Part shown: positions 1-7,192 of the stretch, piece by piece
Position numbering within the stretch: position 1 is the stretch's first letter
How the letters are laid out: each line of letters opens with the position of its first letter
Source of the DNA: JBATBW01 sp049662565
GTDB taxonomy: Bacteria > Bacillota_I > Bacilli_A > Erysipelotrichales > Erysipelotrichaceae
DNA: 18,043 nucleotides
Direction: 5' to 3'
NCBI GenBank assembly: GCA_049662565.1
Contig: JBATBW010000076.1
Location: 1-18,043 of the forward strand
The notes under the pieces: generated by a model
Told to the model about the DNA's origin: nothing
Database searches by the model: none
The model's input: only the letters and a program-made list of their open reading frames with translations
Program-made: the position numbers and the translations under genes

Positions 1-842
1 GTTTAATTGTTCGTAAAGAAAATTTTTCTAATGATTTAGATAATATTGTAGTTGTGGTTAGCGGCAGTGGTTCTAAAGTGTTTAATAGAATGCATCGTAT
101 TGCGATCAATGAAGAAAGCGATATTGAATTACGTGATAGCGATATGGTTATTATTGCTTCTCCTAGTGTTCCAGGAACCGAAAAAGAAGCAGTTAATTTA
201 GAAAATGATTTATATAATGATGATGTTTGTGTGAAGAGTGTTACGCGTAAGCAAGTTTATTCAATGCATCCGTCTAGTGAAGATTTAAAGATGATGACTT
301 TTTTCTTAAAACCGCGTTATTATATCCCAATCAAAGGGGAATATTGTCAATTAATTAGTAATGCGAATTTAGCTTTAGATCATATGGGTTTTACAGCGAA
401 TAATATTTTGGTTTTAGATAATGGACAACAAGCAACTTTTGTTGATGGTCAATTACAACCTAATTTTACTAATCATGAGATTGTTGATGTGATGATTGAT
501 GGTACTGATAATTTAGATTCTTTTGGTATGGTTTTACGGGATCGTCAAATATTATCTAAAGATGGGGTAATGATTATTGGTATTGCTTTAGATAATCATA
601 ATAAGAAAATTATTGCGAATCCAGACATTCAAACTAGAGGATTGATTTATTTAAAAGATAGTGAATACATTATAAAAGAGTTAGTGGAAATGACAAGAAA
701 CATTGTTCAAGAAATGGTTAATAATAATGAGTATACTAATGCGAATTGTCGCTTAGAAATTAAAGAAAATGCTAGTAGATATATTTCAAAAGAAACTGGT
801 AAAAGGCCAATGATCTTGCCGATGATTATTGAGGTTAGATAA
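1..842 (+). CDS. rnjB: RNase J family ribonuclease, C-terminal part (probably the J2 paralogue)
   Basis: This is the 3' part of a metallo-beta-lactamase/beta-CASP ribonuclease that acts in mRNA decay and 5' end processing. The frame is open from base 3, so the catalytic HxHxDH region lies outside the window. Visible family features are the 'VIASPSVPGTEKE' beta-CASP stretch, 'SEDLKMMTFFLKPRYYIPIKGEY', and the C-terminal domain ending in 'KRPMILPMIIEV', close to the usual RNase J end. The active-site remnants are degenerate. In the motif usually read HVSGH the first His is Val (255-257) and only the second remains (267-269). The metal-binding His of 'PVHGEY' is Lys (333-335), 22 residues later, which is the same spacing as His368-His390 in B. 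subtilis J1. This, and the following FtsK/SpoIIIE gene (rnjB lies near spoIIIE in B. subtilis), favour a J2-type partner subunit. The family call is firm; the J2 assignment is inference. It overlaps the next gene by one base (TAATG). Confidence 0.85.
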   Translation, partial: LIVRKENFSNDLDNIVVVVSGSGSKVFNRMHRIAINEESDIELRDSDMVIIASPSVPGTEKEAVNLENDLYNDDVCVKSVTRKQVYSMHPSSEDLKMMTFFLKPRYYIPIKGEYCQLISNANLALDHMGFTANNILVLDNGQQATFVDGQLQPNFTNHEIVDVMIDGTDNLDSFGMVLRDRQILSKDGVMIIGIALDNHNKKIIANPDIQTRGLIYLKDSEYIIKELVEMTRNIVQEMVNNNEYTNANCRLEIKENASRYISKETGKRPMILPMIIEVR

Positions 843-3013
843 TGGCGAAGAAGAAACAAGTAAAAAGCAATAATAATATTTATTCGCAAATAGCTATTTG
901 TGTCATCTTATGGGCAATTATTATTATTTCGATTATGAAATATGGGATAGTTGGTTTATATATGTCGCATGTAATGGGTTATCTATTTGGTAATATGTAT
1001 ATATTCTTATTAATTTTATTTGGAGTATATGCTTTATTCAATTTAGTGCAATATAAGGTTAAATATTTACAAAAAAGACATTTAGTCGCAATGATGTTAT
1101 TTGTTATTGGCTTAATACTATATAATAGTTTGGATTTTGATAATAATTTATCGGGTTTTGATATTATTATGACTTATTTAAAGAAAACGACGAGTATAAT
1201 TCAAACAGGAGAAGGATTCCAATCAGGTGTGATTGGCGCTTTCTTGTTTAGTGTTACAACTTCACTAGTTGATCGTCAAGGAACAAATATTATTATTGTT
1301 TGTTGTTTTGTGATTGGATTATTAATTTCAATTGATTATAAATCTTTAAAAGAAAGACTTAATAATCGAAAAGTTGAAAATAAGATTAGAAAAGAAGAAA
1401 AAGCATTAGAGATTGACGATGACGATTTTACTATTGTTAAACCGAAATTTGAAAAACCGGCCCAAGTTAAAAATATCATTTTTGAAGGGCAAGAAGATTT
1501 GTTTGAACAAAAGTTTGAAGAAGTGAAAAAAGAAGTAGAAGACTCGGAAGTTATTATTAAACCTTTAAATAGTAATGTAATAAGGGATGAAAAGATTATT
1601 TATCAATTGCCTCCTTTATCAATATTAAATGAACCGAAAAATATTAAAAATAATAATAATGTTAGTTATGCAAAAACCAAAGGAGAATTACTAATTGATG
1701 TTTTAGGTCAATTTGGCATTCCGGCAACTTTAATTAATACAAGTATTGGCCCTAGTGTTACTTCGTTTGAGTTAAGACCGGAAAGTGGGATTAAAGTTAG
1801 TAAGATTATCTCTTTGACGGATGATATTAAGATGGGACTAGCTGCTCGTGATATTCGTATTCAAGCACCAATTCCCGGTAAAAATGCGATTGGGGTGGAA
1901 ATACCTAATTTAAGTATGTCATTAGTTACGATTAAAGAAGTTGTGAAAAATATCAAACCTACTGATTCTTGCTTAAGTGTAGCTTTAGGTCAAGATTTAT
2001 CGGGTAAACCAGTATTTTGTGATTTAAGAAAGATGCCTCATTTATTAGTGGCAGGGGCAACAGGTAGTGGTAAGAGTGTTTGTATTAATTCGATTATTAG
2101 TTCACTAATATTACGTAATTCACCTGATGATGTTAAATTGGTGTTGATTGATCCTAAGAAAGTAGAGTTTACTAACTTTGCGAATTTACCACATTTAATT
2201 GCCCCTTTAATTACGGATCCTAAAGTAGCTTCCGTTTCTTTAACAAGGATTGTGGAAAAGATGGAACAAAGATATGAAATCTTTGCGAAAACTAAAGTTA
2301 AAAATATTTTAGATTATAATGAACTTGCGAGTGTTGATGATACGGTACAAAAAATGCCTTTTATTGTAGTTGTTATTGATGAATTAGCGGATTTAATGTT
2401 AGTAGCAGGTAAAGAAGTGGAAAGTTCTATTCAAAGAATTACTCAACTAGCAAGAGCTGCGGGTATTCATTTAGTTGTGGCAACCCAAAGACCTAGTGTT
2501 GATGTTATTACTGGTATTATTAAAGCTAATATTCCTAGTCGTATTGCCTTTGCGGTAAGTAGTGGTACGGATAGTCGAACTATTTTAGATTCTACAGGTG
2601 CCGAACGTCTATTAGGAAATGGGGATATGTTGTATTTCCCAATTGGTGAAAACGCTCCTACTCGGGTACAAGGAGTATTTGTTAGTGATGTAGAAGTGGT
2701 GAAGTTATGCGACTATGTTCGTAAGCAATGTTTACCAATGTATGATGATAATTTAGTAGCTATGGAAGTGCAAGACGATTATGGTAATGTATCAATTGTT
2801 GGCAATAGTGATGACCCTTTATATAAGGAGGCCAAAGCTTTTGTTATAGCGACTCAAAAAGCCAGTGCATCTTGGTTGCAAAGAAAGTTTTCTATCGGTT
2901 ATAATAGGGCTGCGAAACTAATTGACATGTTAGAAGAGGAAAGAGTGGTAGGACCTAGTAATGGTTCCAAACCGCGAGAAGTATATATCCTCAAGGAGGA
3001 AGAAAATGAGTAG
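842..3013 (+). CDS. ftsK: DNA translocase FtsK/SpoIIIE
   Basis: This is a membrane-anchored hexameric motor (723 residues) that pumps chromosomal DNA through the closing division septum. The N-terminus has hydrophobic segments at about 15-35, 49-70, 79-97 and 147-165. A charged, acidic linker follows at about 166-275. The RecA-like motor carries Walker A GATGSGKS (405-412) and Walker B VVVIDELADL (509-518), followed by the family stretch ATQRPSVDVITG (548-559). The C-terminal gamma winged helix (about 655-718, with ASASWLQRKFSIGYNRAAKL) reads orienting sequences on DNA. The length is typical of Gram-positive members. The start ATG overlaps the stop of the RNase J gene (TAATG), and the last 8 bases overlap the next gene, so expression is probably coupled. 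Nothing shows whether it serves vegetative division or sporulation, so ftsK is used in the general sense. Confidence 0.97.
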   Translation: MAKKKQVKSNNNIYSQIAICVILWAIIIISIMKYGIVGLYMSHVMGYLFGNMYIFLLILFGVYALFNLVQYKVKYLQKRHLVAMMLFVIGLILYNSLDFDNNLSGFDIIMTYLKKTTSIIQTGEGFQSGVIGAFLFSVTTSLVDRQGTNIIIVCCFVIGLLISIDYKSLKERLNNRKVENKIRKEEKALEIDDDDFTIVKPKFEKPAQVKNIIFEGQEDLFEQKFEEVKKEVEDSEVIIKPLNSNVIRDEKIIYQLPPLSILNEPKNIKNNNNVSYAKTKGELLIDVLGQFGIPATLINTSIGPSVTSFELRPESGIKVSKIISLTDDIKMGLAARDIRIQAPIPGKNAIGVEIPNLSMSLVTIKEVVKNIKPTDSCLSVALGQDLSGKPVFCDLRKMPHLLVAGATGSGKSVCINSIISSLILRNSPDDVKLVLIDPKKVEFTNFANLPHLIAPLITDPKVASVSLTRIVEKMEQRYEIFAKTKVKNILDYNELASVDDTVQKMPFIVVVIDELADLMLVAGKEVESSIQRITQLARAAGIHLVVATQRPSVDVITGIIKANIPSRIAFAVSSGTDSRTILDSTGAERLLGNGDMLYFPIGENAPTRVQGVFVSDVEVVKLCDYVRKQCLPMYDDNLVAMEVQDDYGNVSIVGNSDDPLYKEAKAFVIATQKASASWLQRKFSIGYNRAAKLIDMLEEERVVGPSNGSKPREVYILKEEENE

Positions 3014-4517
3014 AGCATATGATATTATTAGTGATCAAAGTTTGACTTACCAACAACAAATTGTCGCTTTAGCGCGATTAGGTGAGAGTACTGATGATAC
3101 GCTTACTTTTAATCCTGAATATTTAAAAGCGAAAGAGGAAGGAGTTTTATGTGATCTTAATGAAGGAGTAATGCCTTTTAGACCACGTTATATTATTCCG
3201 GATTATCGTATTTTAATGGAAAAGGGCAGTGAATTTTTAAATTTACCGGCTCCTAAAAACTTATCAGAAGCTTTAGTATACTTACAAATTATGTATACCC
3301 ATGTTCCTTCTATTACGACTTATCCCGTTTATTTAGGGGGATTTGATGAGTTGTTAGAAAAATTTGTCTTAATGGAAGATTATAATAGTGCCAAAGAAAA
3401 GATTCGTTTGTTTTTAACTATCATTGATCGCACTTTGACGGATTCTTTTGTTCATGCGAATTTAGGTCCTAATGAAAGTGTTACAGGTAAAATAGTTTTA
3501 GAATTGAGTATGGAAATGCAATTGGCTATTCCTAATTTAACTTTTAAGTATGATAATGATGTTGTATTAAGTGATGGTTTTAAAGACTTATTAATGGAAT
3601 CAATGTTGAAGTGTGCAAAACCATCTTTTGCCAATCATAAAATGTATATGAAAGATTGGGGTAACGATTATGCGATTGCTTCTTGTTATAACGGTTTAAA
3701 GATGGCTGGTGGTGGTTATACTTTACCGCGGATTAAATTATATAACGCTTCTTTGAAAGCGAATGATGTCGATGATTTCTTTAATCGAGTATTACCATAT
3801 TATATGGATTTACAATTAGAATTTATGGATCAAAGAATTAAGTTTATTGTGGAAGATTCTTCTTTCTTTAAATCTAACTTTCTTGCAACTGAGGGTTTTG
3901 TTAAACAAGAAAACTTTACTGGAATGTTTGGTATGGTTGGTTTGGCCGAATGTGTTAATAAGTTATTAGGGTTAGATAAGATTAATGGTTATGGTCATAA
4001 TGAAGAAGCGGATAAGCTTGGTGAAAAGATCTTAGCGTTTATGGATGAATATGTTGGTAAACACGAAGCTAAATATTGTGAAAATTGTCAAAATCGTTAT
4101 TATTTGCATGCGCAAGTAGGTATTGATAGCGATAATACTTCTAATTCTCCTGGAGCAAGAATTCCAGTATTATTTGAACCGGAAATGGTGGATCAACTAT
4201 TACATAGTTGTAAGATGCATAAGTATTTCCCAACGGGTATTGGTGATATTTTTACTTTTGATCAAACTTGGTTAAAAACACCACAAGCACTATTTGATAT
4301 TGTCAGTGGGGCATTAAATAATAGTATGCGTTATTTTAGTGGTTATTTAGCTAATAATGATTTAGTAAGAGTTACCGGTTATTTAGTTAAGAAAAGTGAA
4401 ATTGAAAAATTAAATAATAAAAAACAATCATTAAATAATGTCACTTTATTTGGTAAAGGGGCTGGTGATACTGCATTAGCATTTAATCGTAAAGTTCAAC
4501 ATGAAAGCAACGATTAA
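3006..4517 (+). CDS. yjjI: YjjI-type glycyl radical enzyme, substrate unknown
   Basis: This is a 503-residue protein of the size of E. coli YjjI (about 516), an oxygen-sensitive glycyl radical enzyme whose reaction I do not know to be established. The glycyl radical motif is RVTGY at 455-459, with Gly458 the expected radical site. The likely thiyl cysteine is Cys227 in 'IASCYNGLKMAGGGYTLPRI'. A second cysteine cluster lies at Cys358/Cys361 (YCENC) and Cys402. The protein is much shorter than pyruvate formate-lyase (about 750 residues) and class III ribonucleotide reductase, although the RVxGY end resembles theirs. The chosen start is ATG 3006, preceded by AAGGAGGA (2993-3000); a longer open frame from 2961 has no such site. 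It overlaps ftsK by 8 bases and the activase gene by 17, so activation and synthesis are coupled. It implies anaerobic or micro-oxic growth. The family call rests on recognised motifs plus the adjacent YjjW-like activase. Confidence 0.88.
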   Translation: MSRAYDIISDQSLTYQQQIVALARLGESTDDTLTFNPEYLKAKEEGVLCDLNEGVMPFRPRYIIPDYRILMEKGSEFLNLPAPKNLSEALVYLQIMYTHVPSITTYPVYLGGFDELLEKFVLMEDYNSAKEKIRLFLTIIDRTLTDSFVHANLGPNESVTGKIVLELSMEMQLAIPNLTFKYDNDVVLSDGFKDLLMESMLKCAKPSFANHKMYMKDWGNDYAIASCYNGLKMAGGGYTLPRIKLYNASLKANDVDDFFNRVLPYYMDLQLEFMDQRIKFIVEDSSFFKSNFLATEGFVKQENFTGMFGMVGLAECVNKLLGLDKINGYGHNEEADKLGEKILAFMDEYVGKHEAKYCENCQNRYYLHAQVGIDSDNTSNSPGARIPVLFEPEMVDQLLHSCKMHKYFPTGIGDIFTFDQTWLKTPQALFDIVSGALNNSMRYFSGYLANNDLVRVTGYLVKKSEIEKLNNKKQSLNNVTLFGKGAGDTALAFNRKVQHESND

Positions 4518-5331
4518 TAAAATAATTAATTTTTCTAATGTCGATGGACCTTTTAATGTTACTGCCATCTTTTTCCAAGGTTGTAATTATAATTGTTGGT
4601 TTTGTCATAATCCCGAAACAATAAATAAATGTCTTAACTGTGGGGATTGTGTTAAGACTTGTCCTTCCAAGGCTTTAAGTATGGTGGATAATAAAGTAGT
4701 GTATGATCAAAGTAAATGTGTGGATTGTGATGCTTGTATTCATACTTGTAAGCACAGTAGTTCACCTAAAACTAACGAATATGATGTGGATCAATTAATG
4801 AAGGTTATTGAAAAAAATAAGTTTTTTATTAAGGGTATTACGGTTAGTGGAGGTGAATGCACCCTAAATGAACAATTTCTCATTGAATTATTTAGTCGAG
4901 CACAAAAACTAGGATTAAAGTGTTTAATTGATTCTAATGGTTCATTAGATTTTGAAAAACATCAAGAGTTACTTAATGTTTGCGATGGTGTGATGTTAGA
5001 TGTGAAAGCTAGTGATGATGATTTTCATCAAAGATTAACTAATTTTAGTAATAAGATTGTCTTAAAAAATTTATCTTATTTATTATCGGTTAATAAATTA
5101 TTAGAAGTGAGAACAGTTGTTTTGAATGATCAATCTAATAATATTAAAACGGTTAATGATGTTTTAGATATTATTAGTGATCAAGTGGATTATAAATTGA
5201 ATATCTATCGACCTTTTGGTGTTAGTGAACAAGGTAAATTGTTATGTGGTGATGATATTATTAGTGATGATATTGTCAACGAACTACTAGCTTTAATGAA
5301 AGATAAACCCAATAAGATAGTAATTAGGTAG
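4501..5331 (+). CDS. yjjW: YjjW-type glycyl radical enzyme activase (radical SAM)
   Basis: This is a 276-residue radical S-adenosylmethionine enzyme expected to abstract hydrogen from Gly458 of the upstream YjjI-like protein. The radical SAM cluster motif CxxxCxxC is Cys28, Cys32 and Cys35 (GCNYNCWFCHNPE). An inserted ferredoxin-like region gives two further four-cysteine sets, Cys44/47/50/54 and Cys73/76/79/83, likely two extra 4Fe-4S clusters. The SAM-binding GGE follows in 'GITVSGGEC' (112-120). The N-terminus 'FSNVDGPFNVTAIFFQGC' aligns with the usual activase start, supporting ATG 4501 although no strong ribosome binding site precedes it. The gene starts inside yjjI (17-base overlap), so translation probably depends on ribosomes finishing yjjI. 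PflA has no such two-cluster insert, and NrdG is shorter, so both are less likely. It is followed by a clear terminator. Confidence 0.9.
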   Translation: MKATINKIINFSNVDGPFNVTAIFFQGCNYNCWFCHNPETINKCLNCGDCVKTCPSKALSMVDNKVVYDQSKCVDCDACIHTCKHSSSPKTNEYDVDQLMKVIEKNKFFIKGITVSGGECTLNEQFLIELFSRAQKLGLKCLIDSNGSLDFEKHQELLNVCDGVMLDVKASDDDFHQRLTNFSNKIVLKNLSYLLSVNKLLEVRTVVLNDQSNNIKTVNDVLDIISDQVDYKLNIYRPFGVSEQGKLLCGDDIISDDIVNELLALMKDKPNKIVIR

Positions 5332-5342
5332 AAGTGATTGTG

Positions 5343-5377
5343 AAACTGCGCATGTTTATGTCTTGCGTAGTTTTTTT
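5343..5377 (+). terminator. Intrinsic terminator after the RNase J-ftsK-yjjI-yjjW unit
   Basis: A 10-pair stem, AAACTGCGCA (5343-5352) with TGCGTAGTTT (5364-5373), contains one G-T pair and has an 11-base loop. It runs into seven T (5371-5377). It lies 11 bases after the yjjW stop and separates that unit from the following spacer. Confidence 0.85.
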
Positions 5378-5672
5378 GATTAGGATAATTAATATTTTTC
5401 TTTATTAAACAAATACTATAGTATTCTATTGATAGCAATTTATTTTTTTGTGATATGATTATTACAAGTAACATATACAAAATGATCGACTTCTTAGCAA
5501 GATGACTTGAGGATCGATGATAAATGACTTATTTTTAAAATAAAGATAAAGAAATTGGATAAAGATTATTGTATTGATGTGTGTTGGTTTGATTAATATC
5601 GATATGTATATGATCATTACTATTTAACGCTTTAATTATTGATGGAACATAATTTAAAGAAAGGTGATAAAT
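5378..5672. other. AT-rich spacer with palindromes, possible promoter and long leader
   Basis: No convincing gene is seen between the terminator and the small gene at 5673. A perfect 14-base palindrome AATACTATAGTATT lies at 5412-5425. Just after it comes a possible promoter: TTGATA (5429-5434), a long 19-base spacer, then TGATATGAT with -10 TATGAT at 5454-5459. If used, it gives a leader of about 205 bases before the small gene. The leader could fold through ATGATCGA (5482-5489) with TCGATGAT (5514-5521, one mismatch). It also holds a TTATTTT/AAAATAA quasi-palindrome at 5529-5543. Short start-stop frames (for example 5517-5543, eight codons after GAGG) are present but are probably chance. 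I recognise no known riboswitch class. Confidence 0.45.
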
Positions 5673-5858
5673 ATGAATATCAAAATGAAGAATTGTTTGT
5701 TTGAAATTGATAATAATGATTTCAAAGATCAAATGCAAAAGAAGGAATTGGAATATCTTATTAGTTTATTAAAGAAATACAAAAGAATTCCATTAGTTAC
5801 TGAAGAGTTTGATTCGGCAATTATTAAATTAGAAGATATGCTTAAAAAAAGTAAATAA
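5673..5858 (+). CDS. Small hypothetical protein (61 residues)
   Basis: I do not recognise this protein. ATG 5673 follows AAAGGTGAT (5661-5669) at suitable spacing; an upstream GTG at 5664 overlaps that site and is less likely. The 61-residue product is highly charged (many Lys, Asp and Glu) and has no signal peptide, membrane segment or cysteine motif beyond one Cys8. Its middle and end (about 23-60, KKELEYLISLLKKYK and DSAIIKLEDMLKKSK) have leucine/isoleucine spacing typical of amphipathic helices, so a small helical cytosolic or interacting protein is possible. It stands alone between two longer operons. The ribosome binding site and the codon use, like that of its neighbours, argue that it is real, but chance cannot be excluded at this length. 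Confidence 0.55.
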   Translation: MNIKMKNCLFEIDNNDFKDQMQKKELEYLISLLKKYKRIPLVTEEFDSAIIKLEDMLKKSK

Positions 5859-5867
5859 TAGTAAAGA

Positions 5868-5899
5868 TTGGATTTTTATCATGGTGTTTGGTATATAAT
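5868..5899 (+). promoter_or_regulatory. Possible promoter in the spacer before the BMP operon
   Basis: TTGGAT (5868-5873), an 18-base spacer, then TGGTATATAAT with -10 TATATA at 5892-5897 form a weak promoter-like arrangement. It would start RNA near 5904, either a short RNA ending near 5997 or a longer leader for the lipoprotein gene. Confidence 0.3.
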
Positions 5900-5974
5900 T
5901 TATATTGACTATAATAGTAAGCTAGAATAACTAAAGTATTGATTTCTTCTTGCTTTATTTCTGTTTTAAAATTG

Positions 5975-5997
5975 TTATGACAAATCATAATCTTTTT
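5975..5997 (+). terminator. Weak terminator or operator-like inverted repeat
   Basis: TTATGA (5975-5980) and TCATAA (5985-5990) form a 6-base inverted repeat around CAAA, followed by TCTTTTT. It could end transcripts coming from the small gene. The stem is short and AT-rich. Its position 29 bases before the -35 of the BMP promoter also allows a regulator-binding role. Confidence 0.4.
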
Positions 5998-6018
5998 CAC
6001 TTAAATTTCATATAATAA

Positions 6019-6046
6019 TTGACATTTTTATATATAGTGTTAAAAT
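6019..6046 (+). promoter_or_regulatory. Strong extended -10 promoter of the BMP transporter operon
   Basis: There is a perfect -35 TTGACA (6019-6024), a 16-base spacer, and an extended -10 TGTTAAAAT (-10 TAAAAT at 6041-6046). Transcription should start near 6053. It is one of the best promoters in the window, in keeping with an abundant lipoprotein. Confidence 0.85.
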
Positions 6047-6052
6047 AAAATT

Positions 6053-6067
6053 GTAAACTACGTTTAC
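6053..6067. repeat. Inverted repeat at the expected BMP transcription start
   Basis: GTAAACTACGTTTAC has 6-base arms (GTAAAC/GTTTAC) around TAC and sits at the predicted +1. It could be an operator that blocks the promoter, or a 5' hairpin in the mRNA that protects the transcript. The arms recall LacI-family half-sites, but the centre is three bases wide, so no regulator is named. Confidence 0.5.
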
Positions 6068-6089
6068 CTATAGGAGGAGATTGAATTAT

Positions 6090-7154
6090 ATGAAAAAAAT
6101 CATTAAAATTGCTCTTGTTGGTTTATTGATGTCTGCAGTTTTAGTTGGATGTCAAAGCAAACCTGTTGATTCTGGTAAAGATGCAATCACAATCGGTTTA
6201 GTTACTGACTTAGGTGGAATTGATGACAAATCATTCAACCAAGGTACTTGGGAAGGTGTTAAAAAATTTGCTGCTGAAGCTAAATTACCTGAAAAGAACA
6301 TCGGGTTCTTACAATCAGCTCAAGAAAAAGATTATATTCCTAACTTAAGCCAATTTGCTGACCAAGCAAAAACTTTAATTGTTGCTCCTGGATTCTTATT
6401 TGAAAAAGCAATGACAGAAGTTGCTACTAACTATCCAGAACAAAAATTCTTATTAATTGATAGTATCATTGATTTACCAAATGTTTCTAGTGCTATTTTT
6501 GCTGAACATGAAGGTTCTTTCTTAACTGGAGTTGCTGCTGGTTTAAAAGCTAAAGCTGCAGGACAAAAGAAATTAGGTTTCATCGGTGGTATGGACTTTG
6601 GTCTAATCCAAAGATTTGAAGCTGGTTTTGAACAAGGTGTTAAAGCTGTATTACCTGAAGCTGAAGTAGTAGTTGAATATGCTGGTGACTTCGGTAAACC
6701 TGAAGTTGGTCAAACTTTAGCTAAAAAATTATTTGATGCTGGTGCTTATATCGTGTTCCATGCTGCAGGAAATACTGGTAACGGTTTAATTTCTGAAGCA
6801 AAAGCTCGTCAAGAAGCTGGTAAAGAAGTTTGGGCTATCGGTGTTGATATCGACCAATACGAAGCTGGTAAGATGGAAAATGGTAAATCTGCTGTTTTAA
6901 CTTCAATGTTGAAAAAAGTAGATGTTGCTAGTTATGAAGTTTGTAAAAAAGTTGCTGCTGGAGAATTCAAAGGTGGTAAAGACAGTGCTTTAGTTTTCAA
7001 TATTGCTAACAATGGTGTTGGTTGTGAACTTACTAAAGGACGTAACTTAAGTGATGATATTATTGCTGAAGTTGAAAAATACTCTGCTGATTTCAAAGCT
7101 GGTAAATTTACTATTAGCGAAATTCCTACAAGAATTGCTAACGCTAAAAACTAA
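6090..7154 (+). CDS. BMP-family lipoprotein, nucleoside-binding component of an ABC importer
   Basis: This is a 354-residue surface lipoprotein that captures nucleosides (inferred from the BMP/Med/PnrA family) and passes them to the permeases encoded downstream. The signal sequence MKKIIKIALVGLLMSAVLVGC ends in lipobox LVGC, with Cys21 as the lipidated residue. The mature protein shows the family start 'ITIGLVTDLGGIDDKSFNQG' (33-52) and the periplasmic-binding fold typical of BMP proteins. ATG 6090 fits the signal peptide; TTG 6081 is in frame but only three bases from AGGAGG (6072-6077). The gene has its own strong promoter and is followed by a terminator. Its codon use differs from its neighbours (more AAC, ATC, TTC, GCT and GGT), which is usual for a highly expressed gene. 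Related proteins bind purine nucleosides such as guanosine or inosine; the exact ligand cannot be read from the sequence. Confidence 0.95.
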   Translation: MKKIIKIALVGLLMSAVLVGCQSKPVDSGKDAITIGLVTDLGGIDDKSFNQGTWEGVKKFAAEAKLPEKNIGFLQSAQEKDYIPNLSQFADQAKTLIVAPGFLFEKAMTEVATNYPEQKFLLIDSIIDLPNVSSAIFAEHEGSFLTGVAAGLKAKAAGQKKLGFIGGMDFGLIQRFEAGFEQGVKAVLPEAEVVVEYAGDFGKPEVGQTLAKKLFDAGAYIVFHAAGNTGNGLISEAKARQEAGKEVWAIGVDIDQYEAGKMENGKSAVLTSMLKKVDVASYEVCKKVAAGEFKGGKDSALVFNIANNGVGCELTKGRNLSDDIIAEVEKYSADFKAGKFTISEIPTRIANAKN

Positions 7155-7163
7155 TTTTTAATA

Positions 7164-7192
7164 AAAAGCTATCGAAAGATGGCTTTTTTTTT
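7164..7192 (+). terminator. Intrinsic terminator/attenuator between the lipoprotein and ATPase genes
   Basis: A 10-pair stem, AAAAGCTATC (7164-7173) with GATGGCTTTT (7178-7187), closes a GAAA tetraloop and is followed by nine T in all (7184-7192). It should stop most transcripts after the lipoprotein gene, giving more binding protein than membrane components. Confidence 0.9.

Noticed and set aside
291..430. Frameshift or decay in the RNase J gene
   Set aside because: The frame is open and the C-terminal domain is well preserved. The altered motif fits a J2-type paralogue rather than a broken gene.
3006..4517. Class III ribonucleotide reductase NrdD
   Set aside because: The RVxGY end is shared, but the length, the SCYNG-GGGYTLPR active-site stretch and the partner fit YjjI.
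4501..5331. Activase as PflA or NrdG
   Set aside because: The insert with two four-cysteine sets and the adjacent YjjI-type partner fit YjjW better.
5205..5738. Minus-strand open frames at 5205-5480 and 5535-5738
   Set aside because: The first overlaps yjjW and its terminator, the second overlaps the small + strand gene. Neither has a binding site or family-like sequence.
6047..6089. Purine or other riboswitch before the nucleoside importer
   Set aside because: The leader from the predicted start is under 40 bases and lacks any aptamer pattern I know.
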